Of a DNA stretch of 64,000 nucleotides, positions 36,181 to 45,748 are shown piece by piece. The notes below the pieces were generated by a model. It was not told the origin of the DNA, did no database searches, and was given only the letters and a program-made list of their open reading frames with translations. Position 1 is the stretch's first letter. Every line of letters starts with the position of its first letter. The position numbers and the translations under genes were made by a program. This DNA is from Streptomyces albireticuli (GTDB lineage: Bacteria; Actinomycetota; Actinomycetes; Streptomycetales; Streptomycetaceae): contig NZ_CP021744.1 in the NCBI RefSeq assembly GCF_002192455.1, positions 5,861,501 through 5,925,500 of the forward strand, in the 5' to 3' direction.

Positions 36181-37605
36181 TCAGACGCCGGAGAGCTGCG
36201 CGATCTTCCGGCCGGCCTTCAGGTACACCCCGGTGATCTCGCCCGCGCCGGCCCCGGCCGCGTCGGCCAGGGTCTCCTTGACGACCTCCGCCAGCGGACG
36301 GACAGCCGCGGCCTCGGCCAGCACGACCGACTCCTGGCCGCCCGCGTGCTCCACGATCAGCCGCAGGCCGTTCTGCTTGGCGACCCGGCGCGCGGCCGAG
36401 GCGCTCGGCTGGAAGCCCAGGACCTGGCTGAGCACCGTCGTCGCGGGCTCCGCGCCGTGCTCCGCGAGGTCCACCACGGGCAGCGACTCCACGTCGGTGA
36501 AGCTCTTCTTCGAGAACTGCGCGACGAACCCGGCCCGCGCCGCCATGGCCGCCTCGACGCCGTACAGCGCCGTCACGACCTCGCCGGCCAGGACCTTCTT
36601 GAGGTCCATCGGGTGCAGCGACCGGTCCTCGACCCGGGCCAGCACCAGGGCGACCTCCTGGTCCGTCCACTCGGTCCAGGCCTTGAGGTAGGGCTCCATC
36701 AGCCGGTCCGGCACCGACATGATCTTGCCGAAGACGTCGTCGGCCGGGGCGGTCAGGCCCACGTAGTTGCCCTTGGACTTGGACATCTTCGCGCCCGTGC
36801 CGTCCGTGCCCTCGATCAGCGGCATCGTGACGACGAGCTGCGGCTTCTGGCCCCGCAGCTCCATCAGCTTGCGGCCCATCTGGAGGTTGAGCAGCTGGTC
36901 CGCGCCGCCGAGCTCGACGTCGCAGTCCAGCGCGACCGAGTCCAGGCCCTGCGCGATCGGGTAGAGCAGCTCCGCCATGGAGAGGCCCGAGCCGGCCGCC
37001 AGCCGGGTGCGGAAGTCCTCGCGCTGGAGCAGCTGCGAGACCGGCACCTGGGAGAGCAGGCCGAGCAGCTCCGGGAAGGTGTACGGCGCCAGCCAGGAGC
37101 TGTTCTGGACGAACGTGACCTTCTCGAAGTCGAAGAACGGCCGGACCTGCTCGCGGTAGCCCGCCAGGTTCCGGGCGATGTCCTCGTCCGTCAGCGGCGG
37201 ACGCTCCGCCGTACGGCCCGTCGGGTCGCCGATCTTGGCCGTGAAGTCACCGATGAGCAGGGTGACGTCGTGGCCCATGCGCTGGAACCGGCTGAGGATG
37301 ATCACCGGCACGGCGTGCCCGAGGTGGACGTCGGCCGCGGTCGGGTCGATGCCCAGCTTGATCGAGAGGCCCTTGCCCTCGGCCTTCCGCGCGTCGATGC
37401 GCTCGGCGAGCTTCGCCACGCCCGGCAGCACCTCGACGGTGCGCGAGGCGATCAGCTCGGCCTGCTCCTTCGCCGACAGATCCGTCAGGTCGAGATAGCG
37501 CCGCGAGCCCGTCTCCGTGAGCAGCCGCTGGACGGTCTGGTCGGAGGAGAGGTCCTGCGCGAGGAGCTCGCTGGCGCGGGCGACGGATTCGCCGAGGCGT
37601 GTCAT
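36181..37605 (-). CDS. tyrS: Tyrosyl-tRNA synthetase
   Basis: A 474-residue class I synthetase charging tRNA-Tyr. The HIGH motif is HLGH (94-97) in DPTAADVHLGHAVP and the KMSKS loop is at 273-277 in GAKMSKSKGNYVG. The region LYPIAQGLDSVALDCDVELGGADQ forms the tyrosine pocket. The C-terminal about 100 residues (SASAARRVAKQNGLRLI...) form the S4-like tRNA-binding domain. It has an N-terminal extension of about 35 residues relative to E. coli. No T-box or other leader element is seen upstream. Confidence 0.95.
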   Translation of the reverse strand: MTRLGESVARASELLAQDLSSDQTVQRLLTETGSRRYLDLTDLSAKEQAELIASRTVEVLPGVAKLAERIDARKAEGKGLSIKLGIDPTAADVHLGHAVPVIILSRFQRMGHDVTLLIGDFTAKIGDPTGRTAERPPLTDEDIARNLAGYREQVRPFFDFEKVTFVQNSSWLAPYTFPELLGLLSQVPVSQLLQREDFRTRLAAGSGLSMAELLYPIAQGLDSVALDCDVELGGADQLLNLQMGRKLMELRGQKPQLVVTMPLIEGTDGTGAKMSKSKGNYVGLTAPADDVFGKIMSVPDRLMEPYLKAWTEWTDQEVALVLARVEDRSLHPMDLKKVLAGEVVTALYGVEAAMAARAGFVAQFSKKSFTDVESLPVVDLAEHGAEPATTVLSQVLGFQPSASAARRVAKQNGLRLIVEHAGGQESVVLAEAAAVRPLAEVVKETLADAAGAGAGEITGVYLKAGRKIAQLSGV

Positions 37606-37736
37606 GACGTTCCTGGTGATCGGTGGGAAGGATCGATGAGGGTGGAGCGGGTAGGGGCGCGGGGGCGCGGGGCCCCGGCGGCAGGGACGGACCGGACGCG
37701 GACCAGTCTATTCGGACCGGTCGCGCGCCCCGTCTG

Positions 37737-39128
37737 TCACACCCCCTGGCTGACCGAGCTCATGTTGAAGTCCGGCACGCGCAGGGCGGGCGTCGCGGCA
37801 CGGGTGAAGTAGTCGCCCCACTCGCGCGGCAGCGTCCGCTCGGTCCGCCCGGCCTCGGTGGCGCGGGAGAGCAGCGAGACCGGCGACTCGTTGAAGCGGA
37901 AGTTGTTGACCTCGCCGACGACCTCGCCGTTCTCCACCAGATAGACGCCGTCCCGGGTCAGCCCGGTGAGCAGCAGCGACGCCGGGTCGACCTCGCGGAT
38001 GTACCAGAGGCAGGTCAGCAGCAGGCCGCGCTCGGTGGCGGCGACCATCTCGTCCAGCGAGCGGGTGCCGCCCCCGTCCAGGATCAGGTTGTCGACGAAG
38101 GGGGCCACCGGCAGGTCCGTCAGACCGGCGCTGTGCCGGGTGGTCACCAGGTGCTCCAGCACCCCGTCCCGGATCCAGTCCGTGCGGCCCAGCGGCAGGC
38201 CGTTGTCGAAGACGGACGCGTCGTCGCCGGAGCTCGCGGTGAGCACGAAGGGCGCGCACTCCAGGCCCTCGGCGGCCGGGTCGCTGCGCAGCGTCAGCGG
38301 CAGCCCCGACAGCTTCTCGCCGACCCGGGTGCCGCCGCCCGCCCTGGAGAAGACCGTACGGCCCTCGGCCGCGTCCCGGGCCGCCGCCGACCACTGCTGG
38401 TAGATCAGCAGGTCGGCCACGGCGGTCGGCGGCAGCAGCGTCTCGTACCGCCCGGCGGGCAGCTCGATCCGCCGCTCGGCCCAGGAGAGCCGGCGCGCGA
38501 GGTCGGCGTCCAGCTCCAGCGGGTCGACGTCGCGGAAGTCCCGGGTGGCCCGGCCCGCCCAGGCGGAGCGCAGCCGGTCCGGGGACTTGGCGTTCAGCTC
38601 CAGCGTGCCGGTGGGCTGGTCGTGGCGGAGCCGCAGCCCCGTCGAGGTGCCGAGGTAGTGCGAGGCGACCTCGTGGTGCGCGAAGCCGTAGAGCTCGCGG
38701 CCCTCGGCGCGGGCACGGGCGAAGGACTCGCCGAGCGCGGGCGCGAAGGCGTCGAAGACCGCGGAGGAGGTCTCGGCGGGCCCGTCCGTGAAGTCGGCGG
38801 ACCGCGGCACACCGGTCACCAGCGGCCGGGCGTCCTCGGCCGGCCCGGCCTCCCGCGCGGCGGCCTCGGCGGCCCGCACCAGCGGCTCCAGCTCGGCCGC
38901 GGTGACCGCCGACCGGGAGACGACGCCGGAGGCGGTGCCCTCCGTGCCGTCGACGGTCGCGATCACGGTGACCGTACGGCCGCGGGTGACGCCGTTGGTG
39001 GTCAGGGCGTTGCCGGCCCAGCGCAGGTTGGCGGTGGACTCCTCGCTCGCGATCACCACGCAGCCGTCGGCGCGGGACAGCTCCAGGGCGCGCTCGACGA
39101 TCTCGTGGGGCTTGTGACGACGGCTCAC
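37737..39128 (-). CDS. TldE/PmbA-type metallopeptidase subunit
   Basis: A 463-residue member of the TldD/PmbA family. The protein lacks the HExxxH zinc motif, as expected for the TldE partner, and carries the family segments [20 protein letters not shown] at the start and [19 protein letters not shown] towards the end. TldD/TldE act together as a protease that processes modified peptides (microcin B17, CcdA in E. coli). GTG start; the 82 bp before it is a duplicated copy of the tldD-tldE junction. Confidence 0.9.
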   Translation of the reverse strand: MSRRHKPHEIVERALELSRADGCVVIASEESTANLRWAGNALTTNGVTRGRTVTVIATVDGTEGTASGVVSRSAVTAAELEPLVRAAEAAAREAGPAEDARPLVTGVPRSADFTDGPAETSSAVFDAFAPALGESFARARAEGRELYGFAHHEVASHYLGTSTGLRLRHDQPTGTLELNAKSPDRLRSAWAGRATRDFRDVDPLELDADLARRLSWAERRIELPAGRYETLLPPTAVADLLIYQQWSAAARDAAEGRTVFSRAGGGTRVGEKLSGLPLTLRSDPAAEGLECAPFVLTASSGDDASVFDNGLPLGRTDWIRDGVLEHLVTTRHSAGLTDLPVAPFVDNLILDGGGTRSLDEMVAATERGLLLTCLWYIREVDPASLLLTGLTRDGVYLVENGEVVGEVNNFRFNESPVSLLSRATEAGRTERTLPREWGDYFTRAATPALRVPDFNMSSVSQGV

Positions 39129-39238
39129 TGAGCGGCCTCCTCGGTGGTGTTCAGGCTGTGCTTGCCCGGGGGGCGGACCCCGGGACCCCGGCCGGGGCGG
39201 TGGTGGCGGCTCACTGACCCGCCTCCTCGGTGGTGTTC
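39121..39238 (-). repeat. Duplicated tldD/tldE junction
   Basis: A 32-base segment occurs twice, at 39121-39152 and at 39207-39238, with 30/32 identity and an offset of 86 bases. Each copy contains the same stop/start motif (CAGTGAGCCG on the minus strand). The tldD copy is now used as stop and the tldE copy as start. About 54 bases of GC-rich sequence separate the copies. Confidence 0.85.
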
Positions 39239-40746
39239 AAGATGTTGACGCCCCGGAAGAGGGCCGACGGGCAGCCGTGCGAGACCGCGGCGACCTGCCC
39301 CGGCTGCGCCTTCCCGCAGTTGAACGCGCCCCCGAGGACATACGTCTGCGGGCCGCCGACGGCCGTCATGGAGCCCCAGAAGTCGGTGGTCGTCGCCTGG
39401 TAGGCGACGTCACGGAGCTGCCCGGCGAGCCGCCCGTTCTCGATCCGGAAGAACCGCTGACCGGTGAACTGGAAGTTGTACCTCTGCATGTCGATGGACC
39501 ATGAGCGGTCACCGACCACATAGATCCCCCGCTCCACACCGGAGATCAGCTCCTCCGTCGAGGGGCCGTCCGGCGCCGGCCGGAGCGAGACGTTCGCCAT
39601 CCGCTGCACGGGCACGTGCGCGGGCGAGTCGGCGTAGGCGCAGCCGTTGGACCGGCCCAGGCCGGTGAGCTTCGCGATCCGGCGGTCCAGCTGGTAGCCG
39701 GTGAGCACGCCGTCCTTGACGAGGTCCCAGGACTGGGCCGCCACGCCCTCGTCGTCGTAGCCGACGGTCGCCAGGCCGTGCTCGGCGGTCCGGTCGCCCG
39801 TCACGTTCATGATCTCCGAGCCGTACTTCAGGGTGCCCAGCTTGTCGGGCGTCGCGAACGACGTGCCCGCGTACGCCGCCTCGTAGCCGAGGGCCCGGTC
39901 GAGCTCGGTGGCGTGGCCGATCGACTCATGGATCGTCAGCCACAGGTTGGACGGGTCGACCACCAGGTCGTACGAACCGGCGCGGACGCTCGGCGCGCGC
40001 ATCTTCTCCGCCAGCAGCGCGGGCATCTCCGCGAGCTCCGCGTCCCAGTCCCAGCCCGTGCCCGTCAGGTACTCCCAGCCCCGGCCGGCCGGCGGCGCCA
40101 GGGTGCGCATCGCGTCGAAGCCGCCGCCCGCCGGGTCCACCGCGACCGCCGTCAGCTCCGGGTGCAGCCGGATCCGCTGCTGGGTGGTGGTCGTGCCGGC
40201 GGAGTCCGCGTAGAACTTGTTCTCCTGCACGGTGACCAGCGACGCGTCCGCGTGCGCGACGCCCTCGCCCGCCAGCAGCCGTCCGCTCCACTCCGCCAGC
40301 AGGGCGGTCTTCTCCGCGTCCGGCACCCCGAACGGGTTCACCTCGTACGCGGAGACCCACGTCCGCTCGGCGTGCACCGGCTCGTCGGCCAGCTCCACCC
40401 GCTCGTCGGAGCCGGCCGCCGCGATGACCTTCGCCGAGAGCCTCGCCATCGCCACGGCCTGCCCGGCCACCCGCGCCGCGGCGTCCATCGTCAGGTCCAC
40501 GCCCGCCGCGAAGCCCCAGCAGCCGCCGTGCACGACGCGCACGGCGTAACCGACGTCGGTGGTGTCCGAGGAGCCCGCCAGACGGGCGTCACGCAGCCGC
40601 CAGGAGGCGCTGCGCACCCGCTCCAGGCGGAAGTCCGCGTGCTCGGCGCCCAGGGCGCGGGCCCGCGCGAGCGCCGCGTCGGCCAGCGGCCGCAGCGGCA
40701 GGGCGAGGAATGACTCGTCGACGGAGTGGGGTGTCGGATGGGGCAC
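39211..40746 (-). CDS. tldD: TldD metallopeptidase subunit
   Basis: A 511-residue protein with the zinc motif HESIGH at 273-278 (HExxxH), followed by ATELDRALGYEAAYAGTSF, and a further conserved Cys near the C-terminus (GGAFNCGKAQPG). It is the catalytic half of the TldD/TldE protease. GTG at 40746 is chosen, with GGGAGGA 7 bases upstream; an upstream ATG at 40779 would add 11 residues. Confidence 0.92.
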   Translation of the reverse strand: MPHPTPHSVDESFLALPLRPLADAALARARALGAEHADFRLERVRSASWRLRDARLAGSSDTTDVGYAVRVVHGGCWGFAAGVDLTMDAAARVAGQAVAMARLSAKVIAAAGSDERVELADEPVHAERTWVSAYEVNPFGVPDAEKTALLAEWSGRLLAGEGVAHADASLVTVQENKFYADSAGTTTTQQRIRLHPELTAVAVDPAGGGFDAMRTLAPPAGRGWEYLTGTGWDWDAELAEMPALLAEKMRAPSVRAGSYDLVVDPSNLWLTIHESIGHATELDRALGYEAAYAGTSFATPDKLGTLKYGSEIMNVTGDRTAEHGLATVGYDDEGVAAQSWDLVKDGVLTGYQLDRRIAKLTGLGRSNGCAYADSPAHVPVQRMANVSLRPAPDGPSTEELISGVERGIYVVGDRSWSIDMQRYNFQFTGQRFFRIENGRLAGQLRDVAYQATTTDFWGSMTAVGGPQTYVLGGAFNCGKAQPGQVAAVSHGCPSALFRGVNILNTTEEAGQ

Positions 40747-40951
40747 AGGGTCCTCCCGGGGGTCGTCGCTGTGAATCATGTCGCGCCGTATCCGCCACTG
40801 ACCAGTGTTTTCTGTAGGGACCCGACAGTGACCACGATGCGCTCCTGTTTGAGGCGGGCTGCACGTAGCGTGCTCCGGCCAGATAGTTTTCGTACGGTAC
40901 AGACGATCAGCAGTCCGATATGGCAGCTATACGTGAAGGAAGGGTGGTCCC

Positions 40952-41656
40952 TTGAGCCGCTCGGTTCTCGTCACCGGAGGAAACCGGGGCATCGGCCTCG
41001 CCATCGCGCGCGCCTTCGCCGAAGCGGGCGACAAGGTCGCGATCACCTACCGCTCGGGTGAGCCGCCGGCCGGCTTCCTGGCCGTGAAGTGCGACATCAC
41101 GGACCCCGAGCAGGTCGAGCAGGCGTACAAGGAGATCGAGGAGAAGCAGGGCGCGGTCGAGGTGCTGGTGGCCAACGCCGGCGTCACCCGCGACCAGCTG
41201 CTGCTGCGCATGTCGGAGGACGACTTCACCTCCGTCGTCGACACCAACCTCACCGGCACCTTCCGGGTCGTCAAGCGCGCCTCCCGGGCCATGCTGCGCG
41301 CCCGCAAGGGCCGTATCGTGCTGATCTCCTCCGTCGTCGGCCTGCTGGGCTCGGCGGGCCAGGCCAACTACGCCGCCTCCAAGGCCGGTCTGGTCGGCTT
41401 CGCCCGCTCGATCGCCCGTGAGCTCGGCTCCCGGAACATCACCTGCAACGTCGTCGCCCCCGGTTTCGTCGACACCGACATGACCCGTGTGCTCAGCGAC
41501 GAGCAGCGGGAGAACATCACGAAGCAGGTTCCGCTCGCGCGCTACGCGCAGCCCGAGGAGATCGCCGCCTCGGTCCGCTTCCTCGCCTCGGACGAGGCCG
41601 CATACATCACTGGAGCCGTCATTCCTGTCGACGGCGGATTGGGCATGGGTCACTGA
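40952..41656 (+). CDS. fabG: 3-oxoacyl-ACP reductase FabG
   Basis: A 234-residue NADPH-dependent SDR of type II fatty acid synthesis. The cofactor loop is VTGGNRGIG (6-14), NAG is present (VANAGVTRD), and the triad is Ser in LISSVVG with Tyr/Lys in YAASK. The start is TTG with GGAAGGG upstream, and any downstream ATG would remove the cofactor loop. The gene ends 5 bp before fabI, matching the mabA-inhA order of mycobacteria. No clear operator was found upstream. Confidence 0.94.
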   Translation: MSRSVLVTGGNRGIGLAIARAFAEAGDKVAITYRSGEPPAGFLAVKCDITDPEQVEQAYKEIEEKQGAVEVLVANAGVTRDQLLLRMSEDDFTSVVDTNLTGTFRVVKRASRAMLRARKGRIVLISSVVGLLGSAGQANYAASKAGLVGFARSIARELGSRNITCNVVAPGFVDTDMTRVLSDEQRENITKQVPLARYAQPEEIAASVRFLASDEAAYITGAVIPVDGGLGMGH

Positions 41657-41661
41657 ACGTC

Positions 41662-42432
41662 ATGAGTGGAATCCTCGCAGGCAAGCGCATCCTGGTCACC
41701 GGCGTCCTCACGGAGTCGTCGATCGCCTTCCAGGCCGCCAAGGTCGCCCAGAACGAGGGCGCCGAGGTCATCCTGACCGGCTTCGGCCGGCTCAGCCTGG
41801 TCGAGCGCATCGCCAAGCGGCTGCCGAAGCCCGCTCCGGTCATCGAGCTGGACGTCACCAACCAGGAGCACCTCGACGGGCTGGCGGACAAGGTCCGTGA
41901 GCTCCAGGGCGAGGACGCCCGCCTCGACGGCATCGTGCACTCCATCGCCTTCGGCCCGCAGGGCGCCTTCAACTTCCTGGAGGCGACCTGGGAGGACGTC
42001 TCCACGGCGGTCCAGGTCTCCGCGTACTCCTACAAGTCGCTGACCATGGCCCTGCTGCCGCTGATGTCGCCGGGCGCCTCGGTCGTCGGCCTGACCTTCG
42101 ACGCGCAGGTCGCCTGGCCGAAGTACGACTGGATGGGCGTGGCCAAGGCCGCCCTGGAGGGCACCAACCGCTACCTCGCCCGCGACCTGGGCCCCCAGGG
42201 CATCCGCTGCAACCTGGTCTCGGCCGGCCCGATCAAGTCGATGGCCGCCAAGTCCATCCCGGGCTTCGAGGAGCTCGCGGACGTGTGGAACCACCGCGCC
42301 CCGATCGGCTGGGACCTGGCCGACCCGGAGCCGGCGGGCCGCGGCGTCGTCGGTCTGCTGTCCGACTTCTTCCCGCGCACCACGGGTGAGATCGTCCACG
42401 TCGACGGCGGCGTGCACATGATGGGCGCCTGA
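41662..42432 (+). CDS. fabI: Enoyl-ACP reductase FabI/InhA type
   Basis: A 256-residue NADH-dependent enoyl-ACP reductase. It opens GKRILVTGVLTESSIAFQAAK, with the SxxxF-style cofactor loop, has DGIVHSIAFGP, and places the catalytic Tyr155 and Lys162 (YDWMGVAK, Y-x6-K) as in InhA. The later SAGPIKSMAAKSIPGF forms the substrate loop. It catalyses the last step of each elongation cycle, is co-transcribed with fabG and is followed by a 19-bp terminator hairpin. Confidence 0.95.
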   Translation: MSGILAGKRILVTGVLTESSIAFQAAKVAQNEGAEVILTGFGRLSLVERIAKRLPKPAPVIELDVTNQEHLDGLADKVRELQGEDARLDGIVHSIAFGPQGAFNFLEATWEDVSTAVQVSAYSYKSLTMALLPLMSPGASVVGLTFDAQVAWPKYDWMGVAKAALEGTNRYLARDLGPQGIRCNLVSAGPIKSMAAKSIPGFEELADVWNHRAPIGWDLADPEPAGRGVVGLLSDFFPRTTGEIVHVDGGVHMMGA

Positions 42433-42447
42433 CCCTCGGCGACCCCA

Positions 42448-42491
42448 CGGGAAGGCCCGCCCGGACCCAGGCGTCCGGGCGGGCCTTCCCG
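42448..42491 (+). terminator. 19-bp terminator hairpin after fabI
   Basis: Perfect 19-base arms (beginning CGGGAAGGCCCGCCCGGAC) with a 6-base loop start 16 bases after the fabI stop. Confidence 0.85.
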
Positions 42492-42570
42492 CGTTCCCGG
42501 GTCGTGCGGCCGGGCCCCCGCCCGCACACTGGGGGAGGGGACGCTCGGGGCGGGAGGAGGTGTACCGGCC

Positions 42571-42897
42571 ATGAGGACCCCGTTCCGCCGTACGGCCGCC
42601 CTGCTGTGCACCGCGGCCGCGCTCACCGTCACCCTGGGACCGGCCGCCCGCGCGGCGCCCGCCGGGCCACCGCGGGCCGAGTGCGGCACCCGTGTCCACG
42701 GCTCGCACGCCCGGGCCGACTGCTTCAACGGCAACTCCACCCCCGACCGCGTGCAGCTGCACGTCGAGTGCGCCCGCTGGTGGGACCCCGACATGGACAC
42801 CGCCCCGGCCGCCGTCGACCCCGCCCGGCACGTCTCCCTCACCCAGCGCTGCTGGCTGGAGATACGCCGCGCCTGGGTGACGCACCAGCCTGGATGA
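42571..42897 (+). CDS. Small secreted Cys-containing protein, unknown
   Basis: A 108-residue protein with a clear signal peptide (RRTAALLCTAAALTVTLGPAARA, cleavage about 28). The mature part has four Cys (ECGTRVHG, DCFNGN, ECARWWDP, RCWLEIR), suggesting two disulphides. No family was recognised. GGAGGAGG lies upstream of the ATG. It may be a small secreted inhibitor or surface protein. Confidence 0.75.
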   Translation: MRTPFRRTAALLCTAAALTVTLGPAARAAPAGPPRAECGTRVHGSHARADCFNGNSTPDRVQLHVECARWWDPDMDTAPAAVDPARHVSLTQRCWLEIRRAWVTHQPG

Positions 42898-43018
42898 CCG
42901 GCCCGTCCCGTGGGGACGGTGGCCCGGACGACCGGTCCGTTCCCGCTCCGCGTCCCCCGTTCTCCGTCGCCCGCCCCGCGCCCGGCTGCCCGGGTGACGA
43001 CACGGGCATGATGCGTTC

Positions 43019-44317
43019 ATGGCACACATGGACGACGAACTGATCTCGGCCCCGCCCGTCACCCGTCCCCCGGACGGCGTAACGCGCCCCGGCCCGCGCG
43101 GCACCGACGACGCCCGGCTCCCCGGCGGCGGCGCACGGGGCGGGCTCCTCGTCCTGGCCCTCGTCATCGCCGCGCTCAACCTCCGGCCCACCGTCACCAG
43201 CCTCGGCCCGCTCCTGAAGGAGGTGCGCGCCGGCCTCGGCATGAGCGGCGCCGTCGCCGGCCTCCTCACCTCCGTGCCGGCCCTCTGCTTCGCCGCCTTC
43301 GGGCTCGCGGCGCCCCGGCTGTCCCGCCGCTGGGGACCGGCCGGGGTGGTGTGCGCCGGGATGGCCGCGACCGCCGCGGGCCTCGCCCTGCGGCCGTTCC
43401 TGGGCGGCGTCCCCGGCTTCCTGGCGCTCAGCGCGCTCGCCCTCGCCGGCATAGCCGTCGGCAACGTCCTGATGCCCGTGGTCGTCAAGCGCTGGTTCCC
43501 CGACCGGATCGGCCCCATGACCGGCCTCTACACGATGGCCGTCGCCGCCGGCACCTCGCTCGCCGCCGCCACGACCGTCCCGCTCACCGGCGCGCTGGGC
43601 GGCGGCTGGCGGCTCGGGCTCCTCGCCTGGGCCGCGCTCGCCGTCCTCGCGGTGCTGCCCTGGGCCGTGCTCACCGTCCGGGACCGCAGGAGCCGTGCCG
43701 CCACCCCCGCCCCCGGAGCCGCGGAGGACACCCCGCGCACCCGCATCACCCGCAGCCCCACCGCCTGGGCCCTGGCCTCCTTCTTCGGGCTCCAGGCCAC
43801 CAGCGCCTACATCGCCATGGGCTGGCTGCCGGCGATCTTCCGGGACGCGGGCGTCCCCGCCGCCACCGCCGGGGTGCTGCTCGCGGCGACGATGCTGATG
43901 GGCGTCCCCCTCTCCTTCCTCCTGCCGCGCCTCGCCGCCCGGCTCGCCCACCAGGGCGTCCTCGCCGCCGCCCTCGCGTGCTGCGGCCTGGCCGGCTACG
44001 CGGGGCTGTGGCTGGCTCCGGCCGCCGGCGCCTGGGCCTGGGTGCTGCTGCTGGGCCTCTCCAACTGCGCCTTCTCCCTTGCCCTGACCATGATCGGAAT
44101 GCGGGCGCGGACCGGCGCGGGCGTCGTCCGGCTGTCCGCCTTCGCCCAGAGCGTCGGCTACCTCCTCGCCATCCCCGGCCCGCTCCTCGTGGGCTGGCTC
44201 AACGAGACCACCGGCGGCTGGGACGCGCCGATCGCCCTGATGGCGGCCCTGATGGTGCCTCAGGCGGTGGCGGGCGTGCTGGCCGGCCGCGACCGCGTCG
44301 TCGAGGACGAGATCTGA
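43019..44317 (+). CDS. MFS transporter, CynX/NimT type
   Basis: A 432-residue major facilitator with 12 spans after a polar 38-residue N-terminus. The early LIAALNLRPTVTSLGPLL and SVPALCFAAFGLAAPRL are typical of the cyanate (CynX)/2-nitroimidazole (NimT) group. CATGAT six bases before the ATG suggests a leaderless start. The substrate is unknown; it is followed by a 38-residue membrane partner. Confidence 0.87.
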   Translation: MAHMDDELISAPPVTRPPDGVTRPGPRGTDDARLPGGGARGGLLVLALVIAALNLRPTVTSLGPLLKEVRAGLGMSGAVAGLLTSVPALCFAAFGLAAPRLSRRWGPAGVVCAGMAATAAGLALRPFLGGVPGFLALSALALAGIAVGNVLMPVVVKRWFPDRIGPMTGLYTMAVAAGTSLAAATTVPLTGALGGGWRLGLLAWAALAVLAVLPWAVLTVRDRRSRAATPAPGAAEDTPRTRITRSPTAWALASFFGLQATSAYIAMGWLPAIFRDAGVPAATAGVLLAATMLMGVPLSFLLPRLAARLAHQGVLAAALACCGLAGYAGLWLAPAAGAWAWVLLLGLSNCAFSLALTMIGMRARTGAGVVRLSAFAQSVGYLLAIPGPLLVGWLNETTGGWDAPIALMAALMVPQAVAGVLAGRDRVVEDEI

Positions 44318-44480
44318 CCCCGGGACGAGCGCCGGCCCCGGGGCCGGGATCCGGCTCCGGGGGACGGCCCGGCGTCGGCCCCGGGGCCGGGACCTCGCCC
44401 CTGACGTCGGGATATGCCCCCCGACGGTGAGATATGACCCCTGCTGTCCGGCCCCCTCGGGCCGGTGCGACACTGGTGCC

Positions 44481-44597
44481 ATGCCAGTCCTGGAACCGAA
44501 CCCCAAGAACGGGCAGAAGATGCTGCTCACCATCCTCGGCGCGATGCTCGGCATCACCGTCGTCATCGGCGTGATCGCCACCCTCGCGTCCCCCTGA
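44481..44597 (+). CDS. 38-residue membrane protein (transporter-associated)
   Basis: The ORF MPVLEPNPKNGQKMLLTILG... has one membrane span (about 14-36) and a short tail ending ASP. It matches the small 'SGM_5486 family transporter-associated' proteins that accompany this MFS gene in Streptomyces, as I remember them. A GACACT -10 lies six bases before the ATG, so it is probably leaderless and has its own promoter. Confidence 0.75.
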   Translation: MPVLEPNPKNGQKMLLTILGAMLGITVVIGVIATLASP

Positions 44598-44603
44598 GCC
44601 GGG

Positions 44604-44621
44604 GGTGGGGCTAACCCCACC
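44604..44621 (+). terminator. Hairpin after the small membrane protein
   Basis: GGTGGGG and CCCCACC arms with a CTAA loop begin 6 bases after the stop codon. Confidence 0.55.
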
Positions 44622-44746
44622 GTCCCTTAGGGGGCTGGGCTCAGGGTGAACTGGGTGGTCCTCCGGATGGGAGCGGGGCGCCGCGCTCCGTAGGTTCGTA
44701 GTACACCGCGAAGAGGCGGTGCGCCGAACCGCTCGGAGGAGATTCC

Positions 44747-44974
44747 ATGTCCGCCGGTACGAAAGCCCGGATCCGCCCCGGCACCGCGCAGACCAGGCTG
44801 CCCTGGTGGGCCCTCGTGCTGCCCGTGGTGGCCTTCGTGACCCTGCTCGCCCTGCTGACGTCCCCGGCCTCCGCCTCCGACGCCGTGGAACCGGGCGCCG
44901 GGACCGCGGGACCGGGCACCGTCACCCGTGTCGTGGACTTCGTCCAGCACGCGCTCGGCCGCCTGTCCGCCTGA
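44747..44974 (+). CDS. Small membrane or secreted protein, unknown
   Basis: A 75-residue protein with a basic N-terminus (KARIRPGTAQTR), one hydrophobic span (about 19-40, WWALVLPVVAFVTLLALL) followed by SPASASD, and a Gly/Ala tail. GGAGGAG stands 5 bases before the ATG. It may be exported or anchored. No family was recognised. Confidence 0.72.
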   Translation: MSAGTKARIRPGTAQTRLPWWALVLPVVAFVTLLALLTSPASASDAVEPGAGTAGPGTVTRVVDFVQHALGRLSA

Positions 44975-45102
44975 CGGCCGCACCGGCGGCCCGGGCCCGG
45001 GGAGACCGGACGGAGACCGCGGGAAGGTTCCGTGGAGGTCAGGGGGTGGAAGCCTCCCAACACCCCGCGCCTCGCCGTGCTTTTCATGCGAAGCTGGAAA
45101 AC

Positions 45103-45621
45103 ATGAGCGCCGAACCGACCCGCAGGATTGTTCTTCTCCGGCACGCCAAGGCCGAGTGGTCCGACGCGGACGACCACGAGCGTCCCCTCGCCGACCGCGG
45201 CCGCAAGGACGCCCCGGCCGCGGGCCGCTGGCTCGCCGGCTCCGGCATCGTCCCCGACCTCGCTCTCTGCTCCACCGCCGCCCGCACCCGCGAGACCTGG
45301 AAGCTCGCCGTCCCGGAGCTGCCGCAGCGCCCCCGGACGGTCTATGAGGACAGGCTCTACGAAGCCTCGCTCGGCGAGCTCATCGCGGTCGTCAACGAGG
45401 TCTCCGACGAGGTCGGCGACCTGCTGCTGATCGGGCACAACCCCGGGATGCACGCCCTGGCCGACGCCCTGGCGGGGGAGTCGGAGGCCGATCTCCTGCC
45501 GCGGATGAACCGCTCCGGGTTCCCCACGTCCGCGATGGCGGTCCTGACGTTCACCGGCTCCTGGAAGGGCGTCGAGCACGGTGTGGGCCGGCTGGTCGCG
45601 TTCTGGAGCCCGCACGCGTAG
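45103..45621 (+). CDS. SixA-type phosphohistidine phosphatase
   Basis: A 172-residue phosphatase of the histidine-phosphatase (PGM-like) superfamily. The nucleophile motif is LLRHAKAEW (Arg13, His14) and the second His is in LLIGHNPGMHAL. The short length and the DHERPLADRGRKDA block point to SixA-type enzymes, which remove phosphate from protein histidines. ATG at 45103 is chosen; the longer frame from 44719 has no ribosome site and overlaps the preceding gene. Confidence 0.87.
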   Translation: MSAEPTRRIVLLRHAKAEWSDADDHERPLADRGRKDAPAAGRWLAGSGIVPDLALCSTAARTRETWKLAVPELPQRPRTVYEDRLYEASLGELIAVVNEVSDEVGDLLLIGHNPGMHALADALAGESEADLLPRMNRSGFPTSAMAVLTFTGSWKGVEHGVGRLVAFWSPHA

Positions 45622-45748
45622 CGCTCGGTGCGCGCTGTCCCCGGGGGCCGGGCCGTTCGGGGACACCTCCCGGCGGCGCACCGGCGGAGTCCGGGGACCG
45701 GGTCCGGGGCGGGCCCGAAAGCGGTAGGGACCGCCCTCGCTCGCACGT

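Noticed and set aside
45636-45665. Terminator between SixA and serB
   Set aside because: Only a 7-bp TGTCCCC/GGGGACA stem with a long 16-base loop; too weak to call.
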